DNA from: Luidia sarsii
Lineage: Eukaryota; Echinodermata; Asteroidea; Paxillosida; Luidiidae
DNA: 64,000 nt
NCBI GenBank assembly: GCA_949987565.1
Contig: OX465103.1
Span: forward strand, 13,870,774 to 13,934,773
Reading direction: 5' to 3'
This document shows, piece after piece, positions 30,701-43,375 of the stretch; the stretch's first letter is position 1, and every line of letters begins with the position of its first letter. The position numbers and the translations under genes were made by a program. The notes under the pieces are model-generated. The model did not search any database. It had not been told where the DNA came from and saw only the letters and a list, made by a program, of their open reading frames with translations.

Positions 30701-33700
30701 TCTGGGTTTATTTTGGTAACCGACAGACAAACAAACAAAGAAATGCCGGCAAAAAAATAACCACCTTGGTGGAGGTAATGATCACCACATTGGGTACATG
30801 TACACTGTATTTGTCACACTGCCTCGTCAAAATGCACTTGTACACTATGGAATATGATGGATACATGTATGCATTAACAAAGTCCATGACAGTACAGGCT
30901 AGAAGCTTTGTTTCATTCCATCACAAATTGAACTGGCAACTTTCCAAGTAATGACGTCAGTAGTGTAATAAAATTGAAGCTTGCAATTTAAAAATGGCAT
31001 TGAGTGTAACTAATATCTACCAAGTGCAATTTGTCTTGATTGCACACACAAAAAAAGCTCTGGACATCCGGTCCAGTGCGGTCACACAGCGATAATGAAT
31101 AGCGAATATTTCCACCCTTGGTCGTGAGGAAAATTCTCCCCAAAAATATGACGTACATGTAGACAAGAGGAGAGAGCAGTATTACATGTATGTGCATTGT
31201 ACATGTACATTGTTAGGCAAAAAGCTGGGGGTACACAATCACACACCATGTACATATAGAATGTACATGTACAGTAGTTCCCCCGCAGTGTGTGCCACTC
31301 TGAACACAGCTCAACACATCACACTGAAACCATTCTTGTGTCGTTTACCCAACGCATCGCTGGGGCTATGAATAATTAATTGCATTTCTATCCGGAACCA
31401 CAAGAACAAGTCTAAGTGTACATATACACTGTACATTATTTCATTTCCATAATTTGTACGATGCACATTGCACAATGTACAATGAATTTCATATGGGCAT
31501 GTACAGTACTAGTACTGTACTAGCTACAGGAACTCACTGCATGTACCGTACATAATTATATTGTGTACATTAATCCCCATCACACCGAGACCTCCCAATT
31601 TGGAGCACCGGTGGTGTTGCTATGCATCAAGCCCTCCGAATTCAGACACCACTACTGTTCAAGTTTTAAACAAAGACTCTTTTTCAGACTTCCGCAAAAC
31701 AATATGTAGCCTGACAAAACCCACACAAATGTCAAATTGTGCCAGGTTTGTACAGATAGTATACTATTATTACCAGGTGATTTTTTTTCCACAGGTAAGC
31801 AAGTTTGGAAAATGGCATATTATTGATAAGTATCCCGGCATGAAGTAAACGGTACTCACCTTATAAATGTACATTTTTTAATCATTCACCTTCAGTCAGT
31901 ATCTCAGTGGGATGAAAATCTGGGGGGCTTTGACAAAGGCTGGCAGAATATCTTTTCCTATACTCTGACACTAGTGCACAGCTAAACAAAATATGGCCAC
32001 TGTGCACTCACCATCAAACAGGAATGTCAAAAGAGAAGGCAAAAAAACCCCAGGAGTTTCAGAAAGTTAGCAACGACAAATTTGACGATCGATTATCTTG
32101 GCAGAGTTGCATGAAGGCAGTTCACATTGCTGTCTGTACTGAAGTCAGCATCTTGCAAGTTGCAGTGTGCACTGCACGACACAGCAGTTGCATCCATGTA
32201 CAGTAGCAACTGTCAACCTTCCTCCGAGTCTTCATCAATGTGCATGTCCATGTACTTAATTAGTACTAGTAGTGGTGGCCACCAGACCTTGACTCCCACA
32301 CTGTGCATGCATCCACTGACTCATGCACACCCGAACTGTTGCATCTCCTCAAGTCCACTCAAGACTAACAGGCTTTTCACGGGGATGCCTCCTTTTTGTG
32401 TGGACTTTTCCTTCCACTGCTGGCAGGGCGTACATGCACTAGATCACTTCGAGTAGATTCCAGTTGTCGCTCACGCAAAAACCCCAAAAGAGCCAGGTAT
32501 AAGACAGGAAGGCCTCTCAGCTCTTAGCACTAGCAGCCAGAACCATTACATTTCCTCCCCTCCTCTCAGCTCGGAACCCCTATACAGCGTATTACTCAAG
32601 GCGAGCCCTATGGGCAGTACGGACATCAGAACAAGAGGCAGACCTTTAGGCAGACCAGGGGTTTAATGAATAATGGCTTTAGGTTTGTCCACACCCCACT
32701 CCACGTACATGTACACGTGTATGTACTGTATCTAGCTTGCAGTGTCACGCCTACTACCTATATCACTGACCACTGCCTTCTGAGTGTGTACATGTAGGGC
32801 TCCCCAGCTGTATGATGAGGGTTGAGGAACTGGGAAAGAAAGGGGGGGCAGGGAAAGCACACAAAAGGAAGCCAACAATAGAGGGATTAAGGCGTAGTGG
32901 AATGTAAGACATGGACATTACTGGACATCTACAGTGCATATACTCTATTGATGAAACATACAGTATGCCTGGTGTGTAGCAGTACATGTACATGTACACA
33001 TGGACAACATGTACATGTACATGAAACATGCCTGTGTGTAGCATGTACTGGTAATGTACATGTGTATGTACGGTACACTGTAAACTTTGAATAATATTAA
33101 ATGTATACACATCACATAAGTACTGTACATGGGTAGTTTTCTTATTGCAAGGAAAGATAGTTCTAGGCAGCCTCTCCACTGCAATGACACACTACAAGAG
33201 ACCAAAGACAAACCACTGATAGTCTCACTCCACAGTCTAGAGGATAACTGAACCCCTGGTAACACACATAGTGCACGGTCACTCCCAAGGTTAAGTTACA
33301 TGTAAGCTTCATTCTCACTCCAAATGAATGAGTTTGAGTTTGACCAGCACTGACCGAAAACTGTGCATTTGTGTGCACGTGTGTACATGTGAGGTGTGGC
33401 AGGCCCTACCAGCTTCTTGCCAAGTGATGACATGTCTGCCAGCTCCTAGACATCCCCAGAGACCATTTGCACACATGTCAATGAGGTTTATGAGCTCAGC
33501 TCCTGCATTCCCTACCATGAGTCCCGCTAAACCCAAGCTACCTGTACATGTACAGCAGGGTTCTCCGAGCATTGTTGAAAAGGGTATATCTACATGTAGA
33601 GCTTGCTTTCCCAACTGGTGCATTTGCTTAGCTATGGGAGAAAATGAAGTGAGATTTGGTGGGGAATTATTGGGGAAACAACTTTTAATCCCACTGCACT

Positions 33701-34671
33701 GGTTTATTTGTGGCATAAAAATATTATCACATCAAAATTCAGATCTGCAATGTACTCATAGTGCCCAAAGGTTAAAATAACCTTAATATTGATAATAAAT
33801 AAATGGTTTGAAATTTGTTGCCGGAGGCCATGGGCAAGGCCATTTTGGCCTTCTTGGAATGGAACCCAAATATATCTTTAGTAACACCAAAAGCAAAAAT
33901 AAATGTGTTGTAACAGTCAGAATTTAGTAATAATTGGATGTACATGTGTACATGTAATGAGAAAATTTCAGCTTGAAAAAAAAACGGTGTACAGTCCATG
34001 GGCAAGGCCATTTTGACCTTCTTGGAACCTAAACATTTTTGGTAACACCAATTAAGCATAAATACATTTGTTGTAACAATGAGAATATAGTAATAATTTG
34101 ATAAGACCTACATGTATTGTAATGAGAAAACAGCTTTCAAATTCTCAAAACCAAAGGTTTCCAATTCACGTTTGTATTGGACTCTTAGTGATGTACTGTG
34201 TACAAGCACAGACATAAAGGTGTCTGCTTGTTTTTACAGCTGACCCTTGATCCCAAGGGCTTATGGGCCTGAAGCCATGCAGCAAAAGTTCAAACGCCCA
34301 TCATGTAAATTTACACTGTACATGTACATGTACATGTTCATGTACTCTATGTACACAACAAGATTGCGGACATGGCTATTTATCTATCTATTTATTTTAT
34401 TTTCAAGGAAATACACATCACACACAGATAACAATAAAGGGGAAAACCAAAATAAATTGATACCACAAAATAATGAAAACAAAAACAACATCCAATTAGC
34501 TCCCGAAGGATTGCCCAAATATAAAAGAAACTAGTTTTAGTCAGGGGGCTCTCCAAACTAATTTGAAGACAAAAACAGTAGGCCTATATGAACAAAAGAA
34601 CTATTAAATAAGTAAAGGTGCATGCAGTTATTTGCCAATTATGATCAATTTTTAACAAGACAGATATATAA

Positions 34672-34696
34672 CCATACCATACCATACCATACCATA
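34672..34696. repeat. ACCAT pentanucleotide repeat
   Basis: ATACCATACCATACCATACC, about five units. Confidence 0.85.
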
Positions 34697-34809
34697 TTGA
34701 ATATTAAAAAAATTATGAGAATTATATAAAATTAAATTCAAACAGAAGCCATTATATACAAACGAGTCCTGCAATACATATAATAAATCATACATGTGAC
34801 AAGTCTCAA

Positions 34810-34867
34810 GGGCTTCAAATTGGGATCCAAATAATCGCGTTTATTTGGTGTAGTGGGAACGGCCCTT
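34810..34867. mobile_element. MITE family A end fragment
   Basis: Only the right end (GCGTTTATTTGGTGTAGTGG then GAACGGCCC) is present. Confidence 0.7.
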
Positions 34868-34974
34868 ATACCTCAAGGGATTGGCAAATTGTAATGTCCT
34901 ACTTTCTTTTGAAAACATTGGCATTAGTTTGCCCCCATAGAGAGCCATGCATTTGCCCTCTTTGGTAATGGCCG

Positions 34975-35070
34975 GTTACCACTACAACCTCTTCTCAGAG
35001 CCACACACCATCTCAAAAGAGATGTGACACATGGACATGGTGTGACTGCAAACCTTCCACTTGGAACCTC
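34975..35070. mobile_element. foldback family B fragment
   Basis: CTCAGAGCCACACACCATCT, AAAAGAGATG and GTGACTGCAAACCTTCC match one half of the palindromic element at 53341-53508. Confidence 0.6.
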
Positions 35071-36599
35071 CACCATGCAAACCTTCAAAGCTAACCATGG
35101 CCTCTCATACAGTGCATCCTCAATCATTGGATTTATTGTGGATGATCAACTGAACTGGAAGGGGAATACAGAAACGATATACAGTGTACATGTATACAGT
35201 AAAGCTTATTAACGTTTACTTAAGCTTGACAAGCTGAGGCACATGTACAATCTTGTACCTTTTCTATCAGTCCTTAAAATAAAGTGTTTCTAAAAGTTTT
35301 GGTTTTCCACTTTGCTGATCAAATTCTCCTGTCCAATGCATGAGCATCAAGGGAAATATAGTTGGCAGTCTTGTTTTTATTTTAACCGAGCAACTGAGCA
35401 AGACATTTCACAAGACCCGATTATATAGAGCCGCTTAAGAACCATATCTTGCTCATTCTCGTGGTTTCCTTGCTCAGTTTTTTAGATAGCGCCACCCAGC
35501 GACCCCAGTGTAATTTAAGTGAAAACCTGCTCCTGGCACCTCCCAGGAGAGCCACCCTTGATTTAAGCACAACTGCAGCACATATTTCGCACGATGCCTG
35601 TTGCTTTTGACATACATTTGAGTAGTGGGCGCTTACGACAAAACCGCAAAAGTGGAACTTTGGCTCGCCAGTCACACTCACATCCTGATCTCTTTACAAG
35701 CCTGAGACCTGTACATGTACCATTGTTGCTGGGATTTTCTCCTCTTCAGTGCGAACAGGTGGCAACATTATCGTAATAATATTGTGTGGTTAAAAGGTCT
35801 AGACTGGGTCAATATTCATTGACCATTTAACAACATGTTGTTTTTTTCTGTTAGAGTCCTTGTGACACTAGTTGGTGTTCTCTGCCTCTGTAGTCGGGCC
35901 TATGTCGTTGACAGAATTCAATTTTTCTACTGCTTATCACTGAAGTACATTGTACATGTACATGTACTACATGTACGTCTACACAAATATAATTCGTGCA
36001 TGGCACAGTGTGCCTTGCAGTTGGTCGTCTCTGTCTACAAACACTGCATTAAATCGTGTGTTCATGCTATACGCAATAATGCCAGGAGCATTGCTCCTAC
36101 ATGTACAGTGTAGTTGGTAACAACAGAGTCCGGACCTACCGGTACATTGTAAGTGATGCCACCTGCCAACTATATGCATACTACATGTTCATGTAACTTA
36201 CATTTGCAATAGCGCCCTCTGACAAAAATAGGTGATCCAACATGTATGTAACTTGGACCGCAAGAAAATGAGACTAAGTAGGGCCTACTGTAAATGGGAA
36301 AATTGCCATCAATTAGACCTAACAGAAGCCCACTAGAAAAGCAGCTGACATTCCAGAGCAGGCTTCTGCTTGTATCGTTCATGTAGCACGCACTCTTCCA
36401 CCTGACCCTGGACCGAATTACACAGATCGTTAACCACTTCACGCCGGGACCTCAAAACTGGGGGCACCAGTCATGATGCTGAGTGCCAGGCACTCTGTAA
36501 CTGGGCACCACTACTGTCCACAACACACAACGTAGAACTGTATATCAAAGGCCACACAGATGACCCATGGTGCCGGGTCTGACTCGCTTGTACACTATA

Positions 36600-37057
36600 G
36601 GGCCGTTCCCCTCTACGAAAATAATCGTGATTTGAATCGTGATTCAAAAACCGGGTTGTTTTTTTTGTGTCCACACAGGCCAAAAACTCGCGTCGCAAAT
36701 AAACGCAAGTCGATTGCGGTTAGCATGTGGACGCGCTGCGCAAGCAGGAATGGCGCGACTCGCTGACGAACGTAAACAAACCCTGTGCTGCACTTCCTGG
36801 CGGTAAGCTGCTGGCAGGAAATGCCATGCTTGCGCAATGCATCATGGGCTTAAAAAAAACCGGTGCGATTTGAGCGGAGCGTTCCCACACACATCGTGTC
36901 GCAAATAAACACGATTATTTGAAAAAGTCTCACTCTTAGTGGAGTCCGAATCGCGATTCAAATCCCACTAATAATCGCGTTTATTGTGTCCCCACATGCA
37001 AAAAAAGTAGAGTTTGATCCAAATAATCACGTTTATTTGGTGTAGTGGGAACGGCCC
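36600..37057. mobile_element. MITE family A, complete copy with TA duplication
   Basis: GGGCCGTTCCCC ... GTGGGAACGGCCC, 458 bp, flanked by TA on both sides (36598-36599 and 37058-37059). The TA target site suggests mobilisation by a Tc1/mariner-type transposase. It inserted next to a CCGGGACCTC-family fragment at 36435-36590. Confidence 0.87.
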
Positions 37058-37499
37058 TACAGTGATTCATTTCAAATGTATTTGGTTCCTCCTGTTGAGC
37101 TAGCCTCTCTCCATGGACCTTGGGGGGGAACGATATCAGTCGGCTATGGATAGCAAACCAAATGAACGCCAGTCCAGTTAGGTCACATTTCAGGCATGTT
37201 CAAATTGGCCCGCAACATTAAAAGATTTTTGAATCGCTATTCACTTTGCAATCATCTTCCTAGTGGGAACACACCTAATCAATGTTTATTTTTTCAAAAT
37301 GTATATATTGCCATGTTTTATCCTTATCTGTCCCTTTCCTGTCCCTATCCAATTTTCAATTTGTTCCCAGACAGTTTCTCATTTATTTGTCATTTATTTG
37401 AAACGTCAGGCTCACTAAATTTTGAGATTTGCATTTTAGTAATTTTAGTCAGTAAGCAGTTTGCACCATTTTTGGTTATCACTTAATTTGTTTGACTTG

Positions 37500-37680
37500 A
37501 AAAAGCTGCATCCACTCTGTGTGACCCCCCAGCTAATTGGTTGGTTGTTTGCATCTGAAATTGAAAGGAAGCGAGGGTGTGATCCGTGGACACTGTACGA
37601 CAGTTAATGGTTGAATGCTTCAGACTGCTGCCCCCACCCCAGCAAAGACCAGCTGACTATTGCGCTCCCTTTGAAGTTAC
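37500..37680 (+). repeat. SINE-1 body fragment
   Basis: Contains GTTTGCATCTGAAATTGAA, CAGTTAATGGTTGAATGCTT and CCAGCAAAGACCAGC, but no tRNA-like part follows. Confidence 0.65.
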
Positions 37681-38526
37681 CATATGGACCTAGTACTAGT
37701 ACTGTAGGTAAAAAAGTGCAAAAGCCAATTATTTACACTAAAATTTATGTATAGAGTAGACTAGTAGTAGAGGGGGAAAATGGTAACAACCACTGATGGT
37801 GGAGTTTGAATTGAATTAGTGTAGCAATTTTGAAGAAAAAAAATGAGATGGGAAACAGAGATTGAAATGGGAATTGATTAATTGATGGAGTAGATGGGAC
37901 ACCTGGTGAGAACCACAGATGACAATTTAAATTTTTTAATTTAAATGGGCAATTCCTTAGAGAAGTGGACATGACATGTATCCAAATTTTAAATTGTATA
38001 ATTTTCAGATATGAAATTGACATTTAATAGTATACATCAAAGCTTTAGGGTAAATGGTTTTAATGCCATGTCTTAGCAGGAATTATAAAAATTATAAAAA
38101 TTAAAAAAATTGTGACATCAATGTTTCTTGATGAAATCAAGTGTTAAAAGAATGGGTAACCTCAATTTATGACAAAATGAGGAAGATTTAAAGATATCAA
38201 ATAAATCTAATCATATTTATTAACTGACTGATCCTACACATTGGCTGTAATAGTCAAATGTTTTGATTGTGACGAATTCAGACCATAGATTTGTGAAACT
38301 TGTACCCTATAAAAGCCAATGTAACGTAACTAACCAAAACGTCAAATTGTTTTTGCCTGAAGAGAAAGCATTCAGCTAAAATCTTGAATTTTCCTCCTTT
38401 GTAAAATCCTTACTTGAAAAAAGGAAAGAAATATCATGAAAGTTGTAACATCTAGAAATCTGGAAATCTGGAGAAAAAAATTAAAATGTGGCAGGAAACA
38501 CAATCTTGCGCCATTTTCACTAACCT

Positions 38527-38885
38527 AAATATATGCGATTATTTTGATCGCAATTTGAATCGCGATTCAGACTCCACTTTTTTATGTGTAGACTCAATAA
38601 ACGTGAGTATTAGTGGGATTTGAATCGTGATTCTGACTCCACTAAAAGTAAGACTTTTGTGGATATAATCAAGTTTACTTGCCACGTGCTACACTGAATC
38701 GCACCGGTTTGTTTAATCCCACAATGCAACGCTCACGTTCTGATTGACAGGAAGTGCTGTGCTTGTTTGACTCACTGCGTGGGTCACCCTCAAGGACACA
38801 CCCACCATTTGACCACAACAATTTTGGCAATTTTTTGTATAGCGATTTTTTGGCTTGTGTGCACGCGAGAAAAACAAACAAAAGA
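38527..38885. mobile_element. MITE family A, diverged copy
   Basis: AATCGCGATTCAGACTCC, TAGTGGGATTTGAATCGTGA and CAGGAAGTGCTGTGCTTG are shared with the other copies; the outer TIRs have decayed. Confidence 0.65.
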
Positions 38886-39699
38886 CTATCCTGGTACATG
38901 CACATGTATTACAGTTTTCTATGTGGAAATGCCTTTGAAAAAGTTCCAGTGGGAAAACTCAAAGTCAAACTTTTGGTAAATTTTTGGCAATATTCTACAT
39001 AATAGGCCTATAATATATGTATACGATATGTAGACCTACGGTACCTGTACATGTATGTCCTGTATGTGGCCTGATGTGGATTAAGGTTTTTCCACCCTTT
39101 TACGATGTATTAAACTAAAACCTGTACATGTACCACTGAATTATTAACTTACTAAGTACATGTACATGTACTAGTAGTCTAGTGCTAATACTAGTACTAC
39201 TACATGTAAGTACATTGTACTGTATGCCCTACTTTCTCCAGAAATCATGTTGGAAAAAATGTACTTGCCCCCCAAAAATGGGCTTACATTTTTCAAAACA
39301 AAATTTATAATTTTGTGACAAGTAGGCCTGTATGTGGCATGTACACACATGTATGTAGGAAAAGTGAAGTGCATGTTTTGCACACAGCTGTTGGCACTGC
39401 TGACCGTCGTCCAGTTGACAAATACGCATCACAAAATCATGATTTCTGGAAATATTGCAAGTCCAATTATTTGGGCAAGTGGTTGTTCCAGTCAGTATCG
39501 ATTTTCAACATGATGAATACTACTCTGCCTTTGAGAAAGGTCCTGCTAGGATCAAAACGTCAGACCCACTAATTTTTGAGATTTGCATTTTGGTAATTTT
39601 AGTCAGTAAGCAGTAAGCAACATTTTTGTATATCATAATAAATACTGGTAATAATACTGACCAGTGGTCTTTTATGGATTGAGGTTTTTTCCATCCTTT

Positions 39700-40027
39700 A
39701 AAAAAATATTTCACCCAACTTGAGGCAGCCCGCGCTGGGTAAAAACTATGGAGGTTCCTCAAGGGCGTCTCGCTTATATAATTTTTTTTTAAAATTTTTT
39801 TATTATAAAATAGGTGACGATGCTTACTGCGCGGTGCGCCCCGGACGTCAACAAAACCGGGTAATCTTATGAAAGTGACAGGCTTGATCAACCTTCTCTA
39901 TGATTATTCTAATAGTCTGTGGTGTGGAGAAAGTTACTGAGACCTGTTAGTGTGATACTTTCGTCCACATTGTTCAGTCTGAAGAAAAGTCCTTACATCG
40001 TCGAAAACCGGTTATTGGAGGATATAT
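39700..40027. mobile_element. TIR element family C, truncated copy
   Basis: Starts in CACCCAACTTGAGGCAGCCC and runs to the 3' end CGTCGAAAACCGGTTATTGG. It shares its last 220 bp with 40849-41065 and 43160-43375. Directly abuts the next copy. Confidence 0.8.
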
Positions 40028-41068
40028 CGTGGGAACCCCCGTTTTCGACGGTACATGTTTTCGGCGCTTAGCCTTCTAACTCACATCGCACGATGAAAAC
40101 AACTCCGTATAACAATCTCAGACTTCGTATCTTACAGTTGGTTTCCTGCTCTTGTCCGTCACCGAAAATGTGGAAAGTTAAGGCTTTTCCAGTAGGCCAA
40201 ACTCGTGTGATTCAAAAAGTTGCTCTTTTGGGGTCTATTTTCCTAGGTACAAAATTGGCAGTTGCTTCGAAGCTCCAGTTTTCTTTATTGTTGGTCCTAA
40301 AAAAAATCTGAGTGTACCATAATAAACCCCAACATCCGTAGAAAAAGATATATCACGCAACTTGAGGCAGTCCGTTTTGGGTAAAAACTATAAGGGCTCC
40401 TATAGGGCGTCTCGCTTATTTAATTTCTTTTATATATTTTTTTATTATTATTTAAAGACAAAAAGTAACATGGCCCAATAGGCTTTTAAAAAAATGAAAA
40501 AAATAAAAGGGCAGCTAGAGAAAGTACCAAGAAGGAGGAAATGTGTCTCTGGAGTGACATTGGGAAAGGTCATAACTGAAGAAGCAGTGAGAAAGAGGAT
40601 TGTGGATTTTTTCTAAACGTCACAAAAGAAGACATCAACTAGACCAATACGTTTAAGCATAAATTATGAATGATTTGAGGAAAGTGTTACAAGCAGTGTA
40701 TAAAAAAAAAACCAAAGATGAACACACAAAAACATACAGGGAAGAATTTTACAGTGCCACACAGCATTTTGAGTCATTTTAAGAATGTATTTTGCGTTTG
40801 GCTGCACTGGGACACCTTACTAAACACCAACATCGAAAATACATGTAGGTGACGATGCATACTGCGCGGTGCGCCGCGGACGTCAACAAAACCGGGTAAT
40901 CTTACGGAAGTGACAGGCTTGATCTGATCAACCTTCTCTATGATTATTTTAATAGTCTGTGGTGTGGAGAAAGTGACTGAGACCTCTTTTAGTGTGATAC
41001 TTTCGTCCACATTGTTCAGTTTGAAGAAAAGTCCTTATATCGTCGAAAACCGGTTATTGGAGGATACA
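40024..41068. mobile_element. TIR element family C, about 1.04 kb
   Basis: Begins TATCGTGGGAACCCCCGTTT (then TCGACGG) and ends CGTCGAAAACCGGTTATTGG AGGATA; the ends are imperfect inverted repeats centred on CCGTTTTCGACG. No long frame, so non-autonomous. Confidence 0.82.
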
Positions 41069-41110
41069 CGAACTCAGTTGAAGGACATTTGCTGACCAAA
41101 ATTTACAGAT

Positions 41111-41295
41111 ACGCAGTGGCTGTTGTTACGGCAGTCGTCCGTGTGGTTCCCTGACTTCACAGTATTTGTCAGGATGTTTAGCTCTTGGAACCAGACTATC
41201 AGCTAATAGACTGGTTCAACCAGCCTGCAATGCTGACGAAATACAATCAAGTCAGGGAACCACACGGACGACTGCCGTAACAATAGCCACTGCGT
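41111..41295. mobile_element. 185-bp foldback palindrome
   Basis: Arms of about 55 bp (41111-41167 and 41239-41295), starting ACGCAGTGGCTGTTGTTACG and ending CGTAACAATAGCCACTGCGT, with a 70-bp loop. Nearly perfect inverted repeat. Confidence 0.88.
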
Positions 41296-41929
41296 TACAG
41301 ATATACACTCCACAGATATAACTTCTCTTCAACTTTTACTACTACTACTACTTACTAATACTAGTAGTAGTAAGTACTACTACTGTACTAGTACTAAGTA
41401 CTAGTTTCAGGAGGATTTCAATAATATCAATAATACGTACTTAATAAGTCAACACCGTAATCCTCACAATGCAGTGCTGGACAGTTGCTACACCCATGGA
41501 GGAAGGATTTTCCTTCCTCCATGCTACACCGTACTGTCTCCACTACTTAGTAGTATTATTATTATTAATGGAGGCCTCCATGGTGGTATAGTACTTGTCA
41601 TAGCTACTCAGTACATGTATCCACTGTCTTTTCCTTCCTCCATGGTCATTGGGTAGTGTGCGAGAACATCCCTATGGTGCAAAGAAGAGGGCAATGCACC
41701 ACTTACCTCGGTATCTTGAGTCACTGTCAGCCCACTGGGGTCCGAACGAAGAGAATTGGACAATAGTTGTCAACAACGGTCCCACCACAGCTGCGCCAAG
41801 AGAACTCACTCAGCTCAGACGTTTGGGACCAAAAACAGCGGGTTCCCCATGCGTGGCCGCTTGATAAAACACTGTGTGGAGTACAGGAACACGACAGACC
41901 CGACAAAACGCACAGTGCCGTAATAATAA

Positions 41930-42001
41930 CACATGTACAGTACATGTACTGTACATGTACATGTACATGTACATGTACACATGTACATGTAGATGTACAT
42001 G
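41930..42001. repeat. ACATGT alternating run
   Basis: About 70 bp of ACATGTACATGTAC immediately before the family C copy, a possible insertion target. Confidence 0.9.
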
Positions 42002-43375
42002 TATCGTGGGAACCCCAGTTTTCGACAATACACGTTTTCGACGCTTGGCCTTCTAACTTTCATCGCACGATGAAAACAACTCCCTATAACGATCTCAGAC
42101 TTCGTATCTTCTGGTTTGTTTCCTGCTCTTGTCCGTCACCGAAATGTGGAAAGTTAAGGCTCTTCCGGTAGGCCAAACTCGTGTGATTCAAAAAGTTGCT
42201 CTTTTGGGGTCTAGTATTTTCCTAGGTACAAAATTGGCAGTTGCTTCGTAGCTCCAGTTTTCTTTATTGTTGGTCCTAAAAACAATCTAAGTGTACCATA
42301 ACGAACCCCAACATACGTAGAAAAAAATATTTCACCCAACTTGAGGCAGCCCGCGCTGGGTAAAAACTATGGAGGTACCTCAAGGGCGTCTCGCTTATAT
42401 AATTATTTTTTTAGTATTATTATTATTATTTAAAGGCATAAAGTAACATGGCCAAATTAAAAAATTGGCTTTCAAAAAATTATAAAAAAAATAAAAGGGC
42501 AGCTAGAGAAAGTACCAAGGAGGAAATGTGTCTCTTGGGTGACATTGGGAAAGGTAATAACTAAAGAAGCAGTGAGAAAGAGGATTGTGAAGTTTTTTTA
42601 AACATCACAGAAGAAGACATCAACCAGATAAAATACAACCCCACCAAAAGGGCAAAGCAAAAATAATCTGCTTCCATTGCTGAATCACATTATTAGCTTG
42701 TAAGCCGAACAATCACATCCTGCCTCTGATGTGGAAATTAAGGATGAGAAAAATTTTAAGAAAATTATTCTCAATTTGAATTATTCAATATGGACAACTT
42801 ATGGTGATTAAATTTATTTCCTTATTATTATGACGACAGTTTTGATGATTTGGAAAAGGATGGGAAAGGAGAGGGTAGCATGAAGGGAAAGGAGTTGATA
42901 GGTGATAACAAAAAGTAAATCCAACTTCCACATCTCAAAGTGGCTCAGGGCAATGGGACACAATTAATGCAAACCAATAAGTTAAGCATAAATTATGAAT
43001 GTTTTGTGAGGAAGTGTTAGAAGCATTGTCGAAAAAAAAAGATGAAAAAAAACATACAGGGAAGAATTTTACAGTGCCACACAGCATTTGAGTTATTTTA
43101 AGAATTTATTTTGCGTTTGGCTGTACTGGGACACCTTGCAAAACACCACCGTCGAAAATAGGTCACGATGCTTACTGCGCGGTGCGCCGTGCGGCGTGGA
43201 CATCAACAAAACCGGGTAATCTTACGGAAGTGACAGGCTTGATCAACATTCTACATGATTATTCTAATAGTCTGTGGTGTGAAAAAAGTGACTGAGACCT
43301 CTTTTAGTGTGATACTTTCGTTCACATTGGTCAGAAGAAAGGCCTTATCGTCGAAAACCGGTCACTGGAGTACAT
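42002..43375. mobile_element. TIR element family C, about 1.37 kb copy
   Basis: Same order as 40024-41068 (TATCGTGGGAACCCCAGTTT ... CGTCGAAAACCGGTCACTGG) with an extra internal segment near 42600-42960, so it is closer to full length. No transposase-like frame found. Confidence 0.82.

Larger units (their letters stand above)
26475..34800. other. gene-poor region with ACATGTAC runs
   Basis: Dozens of palindromic TACATGTACATGTA stretches (for example near 27120, 29400, 31200, 32990, 34320). A reverse SINE-1 body fragment lies at about 29275-29350 and a foldback-family fragment at about 31580-31750. Apart from the weak candidate exon near 27.6-27.7 kb I see no exon with splice or protein support. 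Confidence 0.6.
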
